Below are positions 52,992-62,112 of a DNA stretch of 64,000 nucleotides, one piece after another. The notes under the pieces were generated by a model, which saw only the letters and a program-made list of their open reading frames with translations, was not told where the DNA came from and did not search any database. Location: contig DATKND010000047.1 of assembly GCA_035541475.1 (NCBI GenBank), forward strand, positions 12,026-76,025, given 5' to 3'. How positions within the stretch are numbered: the first letter of the stretch is position 1; each line of letters opens with the position of its first letter. The position numbers and the translations under genes were made by a program. This stretch comes from DASUFZ01 sp035541475. Its GTDB lineage: Bacteria; Myxococcota_A; UBA9160; SMWR01.

Positions 52992-54185
52992 TCACTGCCC
53001 CATGCAGTAGACGGCCACTTCGGCGAAGACCGACTTCATCCGGTAGTTGCCCGCCTCGAAGTCGTCGGCGATGTGCTCGATCTCGTTCGCGTCGTCCGAG
53101 GTCTGCGCAGGCCGGAAGCAGACCTGCTGGAAGACCTTCTCCACCTGACAGACGGAGAACGCGCGCGAGCTCACGATCTCCTCGCCGAAGCTCTTCGGCC
53201 CGAAGCCGCCGGAGGCGGCCGCGCGCCAGCCGAGCTCGGCGCGCGGGCCCTCGCGCCAGAAGTTGTCCCAGCGGTCGTCGACGGTGACGTAGCCGCCCGG
53301 GAAGACGTTCGCGTTGATCAGATACTTCGGCTGCACCTGATTGCGCGTGAACACGGTACGCCCCGCCGTGTCGTCCCACTGGAAGAAGGCGAAGGCGCCG
53401 GCCATCGGGTCCATCCCCGAGTGGCAGCCGATGCACTGCGTGTGGAAGACGTTCGAGTCGCCGCCGGGGCTGCGGTTCACGTCCTGGCGGATGCGATCCG
53501 CCGGGCGCGACACGTCCTTCAGCTGCTCGAGGTCGCGACACAAATAGTTGATCGCGGTGAAGCGGAACATGCGGCGGTTGGTGCCGGCCTTGAAGAAGGC
53601 CTCGCCCGCCGCGCGCGTCGTGATCACGCCCGCCGCATCCGCCGCGGTGATCTGCGAGCCCGGCAAGGTCGACTGCGGAACCCCGACGAAGAGCGTCGGA
53701 TCGCTCAGATCGACCTGCTTCTGATCGAGCAGCTGGTAGTGGACGTTGTCCGTCTGCGAGTACGGGGTCGACACGGCGTTGGGCGTGCCGACGTAGACGA
53801 TGTCCGCCGTCAGCACGTCCGTGAAGGGGCGGTCGTCGCGGATGATCCCGATCACCGTGGCCGTGTAGTCGTTGAGATCGGCGAACACCGTGCGGTCGAC
53901 GTTGGTCCACGGCGTGATGAAGTTCTTCAGCGCAGTGCGGTAGAAGGCGGGGTTGTGCATGGCGATCTCGGCCGCCTGCAACGCGTCCGCCGGCTGGCCC
54001 GTCGAGACCAGCGCGGTCATCTGATCCAGGGTGGCGGCGTCGGGCGGGACGCCGACCAGCCGATCGTGGATGCGCTTGGCCTGATCGCGCGGCGTCGCGC
54101 CGGCGGCGCCGCACACCAGCGCGGTGCAGAGGGCGGCGAGCACGCGCATGCCTCGGCCCGCTCGTCGTGTCGCCTGGAAGCTCAT
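52992..54185 (-). CDS. Secreted single-haem protein (DUF1585/1588-like end)
   Basis: A 397-residue secreted protein with an N-terminal signal (MRVLAALCTALVCGAAGA, from residue 13). A haem c motif CIGCH (Cys251, Cys254, His255) sits in TQCIGCHSGMDPMAGAFAFFQW. The CHxxxDPxG pattern is that of planctomycete-type DUF1585/DUF1588 cytochrome segments. The N-terminal half (RIHDRLVGVPPDAATLDQMTALV, NPAFYRTALKNFITPW) resembles the helical DUF1549/DUF1592 part. Near the end is SVCQVEKVFQQVCFRPAQTSDD. It is the first gene of the three-gene secreted operon. ATG at 54185 is used; an internal ATG at 54149 would fit the signal peptide better. Confidence 0.8.
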   Translation of the reverse strand: MSFQATRRAGRGMRVLAALCTALVCGAAGATPRDQAKRIHDRLVGVPPDAATLDQMTALVSTGQPADALQAAEIAMHNPAFYRTALKNFITPWTNVDRTVFADLNDYTATVIGIIRDDRPFTDVLTADIVYVGTPNAVSTPYSQTDNVHYQLLDQKQVDLSDPTLFVGVPQSTLPGSQITAADAAGVITTRAAGEAFFKAGTNRRMFRFTAINYLCRDLEQLKDVSRPADRIRQDVNRSPGGDSNVFHTQCIGCHSGMDPMAGAFAFFQWDDTAGRTVFTRNQVQPKYLINANVFPGGYVTVDDRWDNFWREGPRAELGWRAAASGGFGPKSFGEEIVSSRAFSVCQVEKVFQQVCFRPAQTSDDANEIEHIADDFEAGNYRMKSVFAEVAVYCMGQ

Positions 54186-54261
54186 CGGCGTTCCTTCCCG
54201 CGTTGTCCCGAGGACGCCCCCGCTCCCTGGACTCGTATCGGCTGGAGTTCGGAGTCCCTCT

Positions 54262-54277
54262 CGTGACCTCCGTCACA
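54262..54277. promoter_or_regulatory. CRP/FNR-like palindrome, site 1
   Basis: CGTGA-N6-TCACA, containing the perfect repeat GTGAC-CTCC-GTCAC. It lies between the divergent cytochrome operon (start 54185) and the DsbD-like gene (start about 54431). The layout matches a CRP/FNR-family site (TGTGA-N6-TCACA) with one mismatch. Confidence 0.45.
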
Positions 54278-54430
54278 CTTGCGCGTCATGTGCGCCGCGA
54301 GAGGCGGCAGCTCGGGCGCAGCGGCGCCCGCCAGCCCGCGCCGCCGCGGCGGATCCGGTCGCTCGCTGCGCACGGATTGCGCGTGCGCTGCGTCGCAAGC
54401 CGCCGCGTCGTCGCGCCGATGCGTGGTTGC

Positions 54431-56668
54431 ATGCGCACCCGCCGCCGTCTCGCGCGGTCCCTGCTGCTTGCGTCCGCCGCGCTCGCCTGCGCCGTGACGG
54501 CGCGCGCGGAGCTCCCCGATGGACCCCCCGGGAGCCAGGACGCCGGCGCCTATGAGGATGGGACGCCGCACGTCCACGCCCGCCTGCTCGTCGACGGCCC
54601 GGATGCGCGCGGCGCCTGGCGCGCGGGCGTGCTCTTCGAGCTCGCGCCCGGCTGGAGCCTCTACTGGCTGTTTCCGGGCGACACGGGTCTTCCGACGAAG
54701 CTCTCGCTGACGCAGGACGGCCTGCCGCTCGCCGTCGCCTGGCCCGCGCCCGAGGCGTTCCGCGAGGACGACCTCGTCTCCTACGGCTACTCGGACCGCG
54801 CGCTGCTCTTCGCGACGCTCGACGCGCCGCGCGAGGGCGCGCGCATCGCGGCGCGCGCCGACGCGCTCGTCTGTCACTCGCAATGCCTGCCCGCGAGCTT
54901 CGAGCTCGAGCGCTCGCTCGTGAGCGAGTCCGCGGCGATCCGGGCCGAGGTCCACGCGCTCTTCCAGGACGCCGCCGCGCGCGTGCCGCGGCCCGCCGCG
55001 GAGGCCGGCGTCGAGGTCCATGCGGAGTTCGCGCGCGTGCCGCGCGCGGAGGGCGAGCCACTCGAGGCATCGCTGCGCGTGACACGTTGCGGCGACGAGG
55101 AGGGCGGCTGCGCCGCCGCCGCGCCGGCGCCGGACGCGGTGCCCCTCTTCGTCCACGAGCCCGCGCTCTGGTGGGTGCGCGCGACGCTCCGCGGCGTCGA
55201 GAACGGTGCGCTGCGCATCGACCTCGCGGGGCAGGCGCTTCCCGACGCGGAGCGCGAGCCGCGCGAGCTCCGCGCCGTCCTCGCGCTGCGCGCGCCGGAC
55301 GGCTCGCCGCGCCCGGTCGAGATCGCGCTGCCACTCCCGCCGAGCAGCGGCCAGGCTGCCGCTCCGGCGACGATCTCCGCGACCCCTGCAGCGGACGGCG
55401 GCGCGCTCGCGCTGCTGCGCGCGATCGCGTTCGGCGTCCTCGGCGGGCTGGTGCTGAACCTCATGCCCTGCGTGCTGCCGGTCCTCGCGCTGAAGCTCGC
55501 CGCGCTGGCCGAGCTCTCGCAGCGGAGCCGGCGCGAGGTGTTCGGGCACGCGGCGGCCTACACCGCCGGCATTCAGGCGAGCCTGCTGGCGCTGGCCGTC
55601 TGCGTGCTCGCGCTGCGCGCCAGCGGGCGCGCGGTCGGCTGGGGCTTCCAGCTCCAGGAGCCGCTCTTCGTGGCGGGGGTCGCGGTGCTGCTCGTGACCT
55701 TCGCGACGAATCTCTTCGGCGCCTTCGAGCTCGAGTTCGCCCCCGATCGCCTCGCGCGCGTCGGCGAGAAGTCGAGCGGCGCGGCGCGCAGCTTCTTCGA
55801 CGGGCTCCTCGCGGTGGTGCTCGCGACGCCCTGCTCCGCGCCGTTCCTCGGCACGGCCGTCGGCTTCGCCTTCGCCAGCTCCGGCGCGGTCTGCGTCGCG
55901 ATCTTCGCGTCGATCGGCACGGGGCTCGCGATGCCCTTCGTCGCGGTCTCTCTCTCTCCCGCGCTCGCCCGCGCGCTGCCGCGCGGCGGCGACTGGATGC
56001 TCGAGCTGCGGCGCGGGCTCGGCTTCGCCCTGCTGCTGACCGCCGCCTGGCTGCTCTGGATCACCGGGCGCCAGAGCGGCCTCGACGCGGCCCTCGGTCT
56101 CGTGGTGCTGCTGCTCGTCGTCGCGATGGCCGGCTGGCTCTTCGGCGTGGTGCAGCGCGCGCGCGGACGGCTCGGCGCCCCGGTGCTCCTGACCGCGATT
56201 GCGGCGATCGCGCTGGTCGGACAGGGCCGCATCGACTGGACGCCGCACGTCGCCGTGCACGCCGCGGAGTCGGTCACGCCGTGGTCGCGCGCCGGCGTCG
56301 AAGCCGCGCTCGCGAGCGGGCGACCGGCTTTCGTGTACTTCACGGCCGATTGGTGCCTCACCTGCAAGCTGAACGAGCGGCGCGTGCTCGATACCGACGC
56401 CGCGCACGACGCGCTGTCGAGGCTCGGCTTCGCGGTCTTCCGCGCCGACTGGACGCGGCGCGACGCGACCATCGCGGCCGAGCTCGCGCGCCTCGGACGC
56501 GCCGGCGTGCCGGTCTACGCGCTCTACGCGGCCGGGAGCTCGGAGCCGCCGCGCCTGCTGCCGGACCTGCTCTCGCAGGACGGTTTCACCGCGGCGCTCG
56601 AGGAGACGGCGTCGGCCGGAACCACACGCCAGGCGGCGCGCGCGGAACCTGCCGGCTCCCTGCCGTGA
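54431..56668 (+). CDS. DsbD-like thiol:disulfide interchange protein
   Basis: A 745-residue inner-membrane electron carrier from cytoplasmic thioredoxin to periplasmic partners. After the signal peptide (MRTRRRLARSLLLASAALA) comes the periplasmic domain with VCHSQCLPASFEL (Cys pair). The membrane part carries the two redox cysteines in NLMPCVLPVLALKLAAL and ATPCSAPFLGTAVGFAFA, with eight helices. The C-terminal thioredoxin domain has ADWCLTCKLNERRVL. All six catalytic cysteines are present. ATG at 54431 gives the best signal peptide; 54419 is an alternative. It leads the TlpA-DUF4266-DUF3570-ApbE set. Confidence 0.93.
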   Translation: MRTRRRLARSLLLASAALACAVTARAELPDGPPGSQDAGAYEDGTPHVHARLLVDGPDARGAWRAGVLFELAPGWSLYWLFPGDTGLPTKLSLTQDGLPLAVAWPAPEAFREDDLVSYGYSDRALLFATLDAPREGARIAARADALVCHSQCLPASFELERSLVSESAAIRAEVHALFQDAAARVPRPAAEAGVEVHAEFARVPRAEGEPLEASLRVTRCGDEEGGCAAAAPAPDAVPLFVHEPALWWVRATLRGVENGALRIDLAGQALPDAEREPRELRAVLALRAPDGSPRPVEIALPLPPSSGQAAAPATISATPAADGGALALLRAIAFGVLGGLVLNLMPCVLPVLALKLAALAELSQRSRREVFGHAAAYTAGIQASLLALAVCVLALRASGRAVGWGFQLQEPLFVAGVAVLLVTFATNLFGAFELEFAPDRLARVGEKSSGAARSFFDGLLAVVLATPCSAPFLGTAVGFAFASSGAVCVAIFASIGTGLAMPFVAVSLSPALARALPRGGDWMLELRRGLGFALLLTAAWLLWITGRQSGLDAALGLVVLLLVVAMAGWLFGVVQRARGRLGAPVLLTAIAAIALVGQGRIDWTPHVAVHAAESVTPWSRAGVEAALASGRPAFVYFTADWCLTCKLNERRVLDTDAAHDALSRLGFAVFRADWTRRDATIAAELARLGRAGVPVYALYAAGSSEPPRLLPDLLSQDGFTAALEETASAGTTRQAARAEPAGSLP

Positions 56669-56736
56669 CGCCGCTCACACGGAGACGCGGTCGGCGCAGC
56701 GATGCGCTGACTCGCTGCGACAGAAAGGACACGACG

Positions 56737-57261
56737 ATGAGGACTCGATGCGCTGGCTCGCGCGGACTGCGCGCGCTGCTGCTCCTGGCGACTCTCTCCC
56801 TCGCGGGCGCCGCGCCGCCGAGGGTCGAGACCGGTCAGCCCGCACCCGTCGTCGCCGGCGCGCGCCTCGACGGACAGGGCCAGCTGTCGCTCGCCGGCAT
56901 GCGCGGCAAGGTCGTCTATCTCGACTTCTGGGCGTCCTGGTGCAAGCCGTGCGCGCTCTCGCTGCCGACGCTCGACGGGTTCCGCAAGGAGTTCGGCAGC
57001 AAGGACTTCGAAGTCCTCGCGATCAACGTGGACCACGACCCGGCGCTCGCGCGCGCCTTCCTCTCGCGCCGACCGGTCGGATACCCGTCGCTCTTCGACC
57101 CGAAGGGCGAGTACCCGGTGCGCTTCGGTGTCGAGACGATGCCGACCTCCTTCCTGATCGACCGCAGGGGCGTGATCCGAAGCGTGCACAAGGGCTTCCG
57201 GAAGGAGGACGTGCCGGAGCTCCACGCCGCGATTCAAGAGCTGATCCGGTCGGGGCGATGA
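56737..57261 (+). CDS. TlpA-like thioredoxin
   Basis: A 174-residue exported thioredoxin-fold protein: signal peptide GLRALLLLATLSLAGAAPP, then the active site DFWASWCKPCALSLPTL (CKPC) and the cis-proline in VETMPTSFLIDRRG. It probably takes electrons from the DsbD-like protein encoded 68 bases upstream and reduces periplasmic disulfides such as haem-binding cysteines or cysteines of the DUF4266 lipoprotein. ATG at 56737 is preceded by GAAAGGA. Confidence 0.93.
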   Translation: MRTRCAGSRGLRALLLLATLSLAGAAPPRVETGQPAPVVAGARLDGQGQLSLAGMRGKVVYLDFWASWCKPCALSLPTLDGFRKEFGSKDFEVLAINVDHDPALARAFLSRRPVGYPSLFDPKGEYPVRFGVETMPTSFLIDRRGVIRSVHKGFRKEDVPELHAAIQELIRSGR

Positions 57262-57305
57262 GGGAGCGAGCCCGGGCGCGCGAGCTCCCGGCCGGAGGAA
57301 TCGCC

Positions 57306-57539
57306 ATGAGGAGATCGGTGTCGCTCGTTCTGCTGCTCGCGATCGCGGCGCTCGCGAGCGGCTGCTCCGCGCTCCAGGTCTTCGAGGTGCGGCCATGGGA
57401 GCGCGAGTCGCTGGCGCGCCGCGACATGGCCTGGGACCCGGATCCGCTGCAGGCGCAGGTCGAAGCGCACATCCACTTCGCCAAGGAGGCGTCGCTCGCC
57501 GGCTCCGGCGGCGGTGGTGGCGGCTGCGGCTGCAACTAG
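57306..57539 (+). CDS. DUF4266 lipoprotein
   Basis: A 77-residue lipoprotein: lipobox LASGC at residues 17-21, then the DUF4266 core VRPWERESLARRDMAWDPDPLQAQVEAHIHFAKEAS, ending GGGGGGCGCN. The Gly-Cys tail with two cysteines is typical of the family. DUF4266 genes normally accompany DUF3570 and ApbE, as here. Small size and Cys tail suggest a redox partner or metal-binding anchor. Confidence 0.92.
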   Translation: MRRSVSLVLLLAIAALASGCSALQVFEVRPWERESLARRDMAWDPDPLQAQVEAHIHFAKEASLAGSGGGGGGCGCN

Positions 57540-57561
57540 GCCACGAGCCAGGAGGGCGCGA

Positions 57562-58824
57562 TTGGCCGGGATCACGAGGCGCTTCCGACGCGCGGCGCTG
57601 CGCCGACACCGCCCCGCATGGCGCGGCGTGCCGCGCGGTGGCGCGCTCGCGGCGCTGACCACGAGCAGCCTGGCGCTGCCGGGGCTCGCGCACGCCGGCG
57701 GCGAGTTTGGCGACCTCGGCTACACCGCCGAGTACAAGTACTCGAAGTACACCGAGGACCAGGTCACGTCGTCGCGCGTGCAGTCGGGCAGCAACGACCG
57801 CTACGACATCGACATCCACCAGATCCACCTCGCGGGCCCGGTGACGGAGCGCATCTCGCTCGACCTGAACGTCACGCACGAGTCGATGACCGGGGCGACG
57901 CCCTTCTACGTCGTGCCGAACCAGAACGGCGGCAATCCGCTGCTCGTGATGACGAACGCCACGATCCACGAGGCGCGCACGGCGGCGGATCTGAAGGGAA
58001 CCCTGGCCTTCGACCGCGGCAACGCGTCGCTGAACAGCGGCGTCTCGGTCGAGAACGACTACCTGGCGATCAATGGTGGGGTCGGCGGCGAGCGCTCCTT
58101 CAACGAGAAGAACACGACCTTGTCCGGCGGCGCGGACTTCTCCTGGGGCCGCATCGAGCCGACCGATGCCGAGAGCTTCGGCCGCGACTCGGAGGAGCAG
58201 AAGCAGCAGGGCTCGATGTTCGTGAGCCTCGCGCAGGTGCTGGGACGCAACGCCGCGATCCAGGGCACGCTCCAGTACCAGGTCGACCACGGCTTCCTCA
58301 GCGACCCCTACAAGCGTGCCTTCGTCGTCAGCACCAGCACGCCGGAGCCCGACACCCGGCCGGATCTCCGCAACCAGGTCTCGTTCCTGGCGCGCTACCG
58401 CCAGCACATCCCGTTCCTGCGCGGGACGCTCCACGCCGACTACCGCTTCTACTACGACGACTGGCACATCGACGCGCACACCTTCGAGTTCGCCTGGTAC
58501 CAGATGCTGTGGGACAGCTTCCGGATCATCCCGTCCGTGCGGTACTACACGCAGAGCCAGGCCGACTTCTACGCGCCCTACTACCTGAATCCGCGGGGCA
58601 ACGACCTCTACTCGAGCGACTACCGTCTCTCGCCCTACGGGTCGCTCACCTGGCGCGTGAAGGGCGAGACGCGCCTCCAGATCTACAACCTCGACCTGCT
58701 GCTGAACGTCGCGTACGAGCGCTACACGAGCAGCGGCAACCTCGCGATCCAGAACGTGGGGACGGCGAACCCGGGGCTCGTCGACTTCGACATGTTCTCG
58801 GTCGGGATCTCGAGCAAGTTCTAG
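57562..58824 (+). CDS. DUF3570 outer-membrane-type protein
   Basis: A 420-residue exported protein. After a basic and then hydrophobic leader (ALAALTTSSLALPGLAHA) the mature protein is rich in alternating strands with aromatic girdles: YTAEYKYSKYTEDQVTSSR, TERISLDLNVTHESMTGATPFYV, RGTLHADYRFYYDDWHIDAHTFEF. It ends in SVGISSKF, a terminal Phe typical of outer-membrane barrels. The DUF3570 family is defined by this pattern. The TTG start at 57562 is chosen because AGGAGGG lies six bases upstream. Its stop overlaps the GTG of apbE. Confidence 0.9.
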   Translation: MAGITRRFRRAALRRHRPAWRGVPRGGALAALTTSSLALPGLAHAGGEFGDLGYTAEYKYSKYTEDQVTSSRVQSGSNDRYDIDIHQIHLAGPVTERISLDLNVTHESMTGATPFYVVPNQNGGNPLLVMTNATIHEARTAADLKGTLAFDRGNASLNSGVSVENDYLAINGGVGGERSFNEKNTTLSGGADFSWGRIEPTDAESFGRDSEEQKQQGSMFVSLAQVLGRNAAIQGTLQYQVDHGFLSDPYKRAFVVSTSTPEPDTRPDLRNQVSFLARYRQHIPFLRGTLHADYRFYYDDWHIDAHTFEFAWYQMLWDSFRIIPSVRYYTQSQADFYAPYYLNPRGNDLYSSDYRLSPYGSLTWRVKGETRLQIYNLDLLLNVAYERYTSSGNLAIQNVGTANPGLVDFDMFSVGISSKF

Positions 58825-59768
58825 TGCAGACCTTCCGCTTCCCCTTCCACGCGATGGGGAGCCCTTGCGCGCTGCACGTCGACGCGGCGGCGCAGCCACA
58901 GGCCCTGCGCGTCTTCGCGGACGTCCATACCGAGGTCGCGCGCCTCGAGCAGAAGTACACGCGCTACCGCGACGACAGCCTGACCTCGCGGATCAACCGC
59001 AGCGCGGGCGACGACTCGGGCGTCGAGATCGACGACGAGACGGCGGCACTGCTCGATTACGCCGAGACCGCGTATCGCGCGAGCGACGGCCTCTTCGACC
59101 TCACCTCCGGCGTGCTGCGCTGCGCCTGGGACTTCCGCTCGGGTCGGCTGCCGTCGCGCGAGGAGGTCGCGGCGCTGCTGCCGCGGGTCGGCTGGCACCG
59201 CCTCCTCTGGCAGCGACCTCGCCTCGCGCTGCCGCGCGCCGGCATGCAGCTCGACTTCGGCGGCCTCGTGAAGGAGTACGCGGCCGACCGCGCCGCCGCG
59301 ATCTGCCGGCGTCTCGGCGCGCCGGCGCTCGTCGACCTCGGCGGCGACCTCGCGATCGCCGGCCCGCACGCGGATGGCCGCCCGTGGTCGATCGGCGTGC
59401 GCGATCCGTTCGGATCGCAGGCCGTGGTGACGCTCGCGGTCTTCGCGGGCGGCGTCGCGACGAGCGGCGACACCGAACGCTGCATGCTGGTCGACGGGCG
59501 CCGCTATGGGCACCTGCTCGACCCGCGCACGGGCTGGCCCGTCGATGGGCCCGCCTCCGTGACCGTGCTCGCCGAGCGCTGCCTCGTCGCGGGCACCGCC
59601 TCGACCATCGCGATGCTGCGAGGCCGCGACGCCGGCCCCGCCTGGCTCGTCCGCGAACGGATCCCGCACGTGTGCGTGGATCGCGACGGCACCGCGCGCA
59701 CGCGCGTCGGCGCCTCGCGAGACGCGGCGCACGCGGACTCCGCCGAGCCGGCCGTCACGGTATCGTGA
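58824..59768 (+). CDS. apbE: FAD:protein FMN transferase (ApbE)
   Basis: A 314-residue periplasmic-type flavin transferase that attaches FMN to a Ser/Thr of a target protein. Motifs: FHAMGSPCALHVD, LEQKYTRYRDDSLTSRINRS, the core LDFGGLVKEYAADRAAAIC, VDLGGDLAIAGPHADGRPW, and VATSGDTERCMLVDGRRYGHLLDPRTGWPV. No export signal or lipobox is visible. It overlaps the DUF3570 stop by one base, so a target within this cluster is likely, but no DgxTsAT-type FMN acceptor motif was recognised. Its 3' end overlaps the secretin gene by 14 bases. Confidence 0.94.
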   Translation: MQTFRFPFHAMGSPCALHVDAAAQPQALRVFADVHTEVARLEQKYTRYRDDSLTSRINRSAGDDSGVEIDDETAALLDYAETAYRASDGLFDLTSGVLRCAWDFRSGRLPSREEVAALLPRVGWHRLLWQRPRLALPRAGMQLDFGGLVKEYAADRAAAICRRLGAPALVDLGGDLAIAGPHADGRPWSIGVRDPFGSQAVVTLAVFAGGVATSGDTERCMLVDGRRYGHLLDPRTGWPVDGPASVTVLAERCLVAGTASTIAMLRGRDAGPAWLVRERIPHVCVDRDGTARTRVGASRDAAHADSAEPAVTVS

Positions 59769-62052
59769 CGCCACCCGGCCGCGTCGGGCGGTTCAGCGCG
59801 CCCGGCGCGGCGATCTGCGGCGCCTCGCGGTCGAACTCCTTCGCCATCGAGTCGGCGAGCGCGCGCACCTCGGGGTCGTCGAAGCGCGCCGCGACCATGA
59901 GGATCAGGTTGCTGTCGAGCGTCACGTCGTTGGTCGAGCGGAAGAGCCAGCCGAGAACCGGAATGTCCTCGAACCAGGGCGTTCCGGTCTGCGTCTTCAT
60001 GCTCGACGGGCCGGCGTTCCAGCCGACCACGGCGACCTGATCCGGCTCGAGCCGCACGCTCGTGGTCAGCGTGCGCTCGGCGATCGTCGGTCCCAGGTTG
60101 GCCGTCGAGGACGAGAGCGTGGAGGCGATCGCGCTGATCTTGAGCTGGAGATCGAGCACGATGTCGCCCGCCTCCCCGATCGTCGGCTTGACCTTCAGAT
60201 CGACGCCGACGTCCTGGCGCTGGACGCTCTGCGCGGTCACCAGCGGATTGGTGGCGTTGGTCTGCGCATTGAGGATCGGCACGTTGTCGCCGACGAAGAT
60301 CTCGTCCTCGTCGCCGGAGATCACCACGATGTGCGGCCGCAGGATCATGCGCGAGTAGATCTGCTGGTTCTGCGCGGTGATCGCCGCGCTCTCGCGCGGG
60401 ATCGCCACCGGCACGATCGTGCCGTTGACGTTGATCGGCACGATCACCGGCTCGCGCGTGATGCGCCCGAGAAAGGCCTGGTCGGGCGGCGGGAGCCCGA
60501 CGAGCGGCGCGACGGTGTTCGCGACCGGCGTGCCGGCGAAGAGCGGCGAAAAGCTCCCGGACGGGACGCCCGAGATGAAGGCGATCGGATCGCGCGCGGA
60601 GTTCGGGTTGGTCAGCGGCAGCAGGTAGTCGAAGGCGAGATCGACGCCGCTGCTGGCCGCGATCTCGACGGCGGTCACCTCGACGTCCACCTGTCGGGGA
60701 ACCACGTCGAGCTCCGCGAGCACGTCGTGGAGGATCGCGGCGGTCTCGGAGTCCGCCTCCACCACCAGCGCGTGCGTGTGCTTGTCGACCACCACCGAGA
60801 ACTTGCGGCCCGCGAGCGACTCCCCGCCCCGGATCGGGTCGAAGCTGCCGCCGCGCGCCGCGGTGATGCGCTGCGCATTGCCGGTCCCGAGCGCCGTCAG
60901 GATGTCGGCCAGCTTGTCCGGATCGCCGTGCTCGACCGGCATCACGTGCAGCACCCCGCGCGATGCCGCGGGCCGGTCCACCTTCGCCAGGAAGTCGCGG
61001 ATCGCGGGCACGGCGTCGGCGCGCGCGCGCACCGCCAGGGTATTGGTGCGGTCGTCGGGGAAGACGGCGATGAGCTTGTCGCCGGGGAAGGCGTCCTCGA
61101 GCTGAGTCGCGGTGTCCTTCGCGACGGCGTAGCGCAGGCGATCGAGGAACATGCGCTCGGTGCCCTTCGCGTCGAGCGCCTCCACGATGCCCGCGATGCG
61201 CGTGATCAGCGCCGCCGATCCACCGAGCACGATCGAGTTGCTCGGCGCGTAGACGAAGGCGGTCATGTTCGAGCCGATCATCGGCCGCATCGCCTCGAGG
61301 ATCGGCTGGGCCTTGATCGTGTGGAGGGTCACCAACGTCGTCACGAGCTCGTCGCCGCGCGCCTTCGCGACGTCCTCGACGAAGGGCGCCTGCGAGCCCT
61401 CGATGCGGACGACCTTGCGGAAGCCGCCCGGCGTCGGCATCGCCGCCATGCCCTTCATGAGCAGGATCGTGTCGAGCGTCAGCAACGCCTCGGGCTTCGA
61501 GAAGGGTCGCAGCGCGACGATCGTCACGTCGCCCTGCAAGGTCTCGTCGTAGAGGACGGGCGTGTCGGTGAAGCGCGCGATCCGCTGGACGAGCTGGCGC
61601 ACCGACATGTTGCGACCGGCGAGGTCGATGCCCTTCTCGCTGCCCTCGTCCGGGTGGCGCGGCAGCTCGAGCGCGAGCAGCGAGCCCCTCTCGATCAGGC
61701 GCGGCGTGAGCTCGGGCGTGTGGCGGACCTCCACGATCACGCGCTGCTCGTCGCCGCGCTGCTCGCGCACCGACACCTCGAGGAAGTTGCCCGCGCCCGG
61801 GAGATCGAGCCGGCGCGGCGCGGAGGGATCGAGCGTCGCGCCCTCGAGCACGAGCTCGCCGCGCCCCTTCTCGTGCTCCTCGTAGCGCGGCGAGAGCTGC
61901 GCGTCGGCGAAGACGAGGATCCGTTCCTGCGGCCCCTCGATCTGCCGCTCGATCCCGTAGACGCGCGGCGCCGACGACGCCGCAGCCGCCATGAGGAGCG
62001 CGCTGCCGGCGAGCGCACCGCGCACGACCCCTCGCCAGGCGGCAACTCTCAC
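59755..62052 (-). CDS. GspD-type secretin
   Basis: A 765-residue outer-membrane secretin. The signal peptide ends at AAAASSAPRVYG. An N-terminal half (GNFLEVSVREQRGDEQRVIVEVRH, an AMIN-like part, then N0/N1-type repeats with LVTTLVTLHTIKAQPILEAMRPMI and VVDKHTHALVVEADSETAAILHDVLAELD) precedes the secretin core: QDVGVDLKVKPTIGEAGDIVLDLQLKISAI and GWLFRSTNDVTLDSNLILMVAARFD. It combines features of PilQ and GspD. GTG at 62052 is the likely start. No GspC, GspE or pilus genes are nearby, so it is either a lone secretin or its partners lie elsewhere. It is divergent from the barrel-ExbD-TonB set. Confidence 0.88.
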   Translation of the reverse strand: MRVAAWRGVVRGALAGSALLMAAAASSAPRVYGIERQIEGPQERILVFADAQLSPRYEEHEKGRGELVLEGATLDPSAPRRLDLPGAGNFLEVSVREQRGDEQRVIVEVRHTPELTPRLIERGSLLALELPRHPDEGSEKGIDLAGRNMSVRQLVQRIARFTDTPVLYDETLQGDVTIVALRPFSKPEALLTLDTILLMKGMAAMPTPGGFRKVVRIEGSQAPFVEDVAKARGDELVTTLVTLHTIKAQPILEAMRPMIGSNMTAFVYAPSNSIVLGGSAALITRIAGIVEALDAKGTERMFLDRLRYAVAKDTATQLEDAFPGDKLIAVFPDDRTNTLAVRARADAVPAIRDFLAKVDRPAASRGVLHVMPVEHGDPDKLADILTALGTGNAQRITAARGGSFDPIRGGESLAGRKFSVVVDKHTHALVVEADSETAAILHDVLAELDVVPRQVDVEVTAVEIAASSGVDLAFDYLLPLTNPNSARDPIAFISGVPSGSFSPLFAGTPVANTVAPLVGLPPPDQAFLGRITREPVIVPINVNGTIVPVAIPRESAAITAQNQQIYSRMILRPHIVVISGDEDEIFVGDNVPILNAQTNATNPLVTAQSVQRQDVGVDLKVKPTIGEAGDIVLDLQLKISAIASTLSSSTANLGPTIAERTLTTSVRLEPDQVAVVGWNAGPSSMKTQTGTPWFEDIPVLGWLFRSTNDVTLDSNLILMVAARFDDPEVRALADSMAKEFDREAPQIAAPGALNRPTRPGGVTIP

Positions 62053-62112
62053 CGCACGAACCCTACCGCGCAGCCCTTCTTCGCCCCAGCGCGCGGCGCA
62101 GACGTGAGCGGC

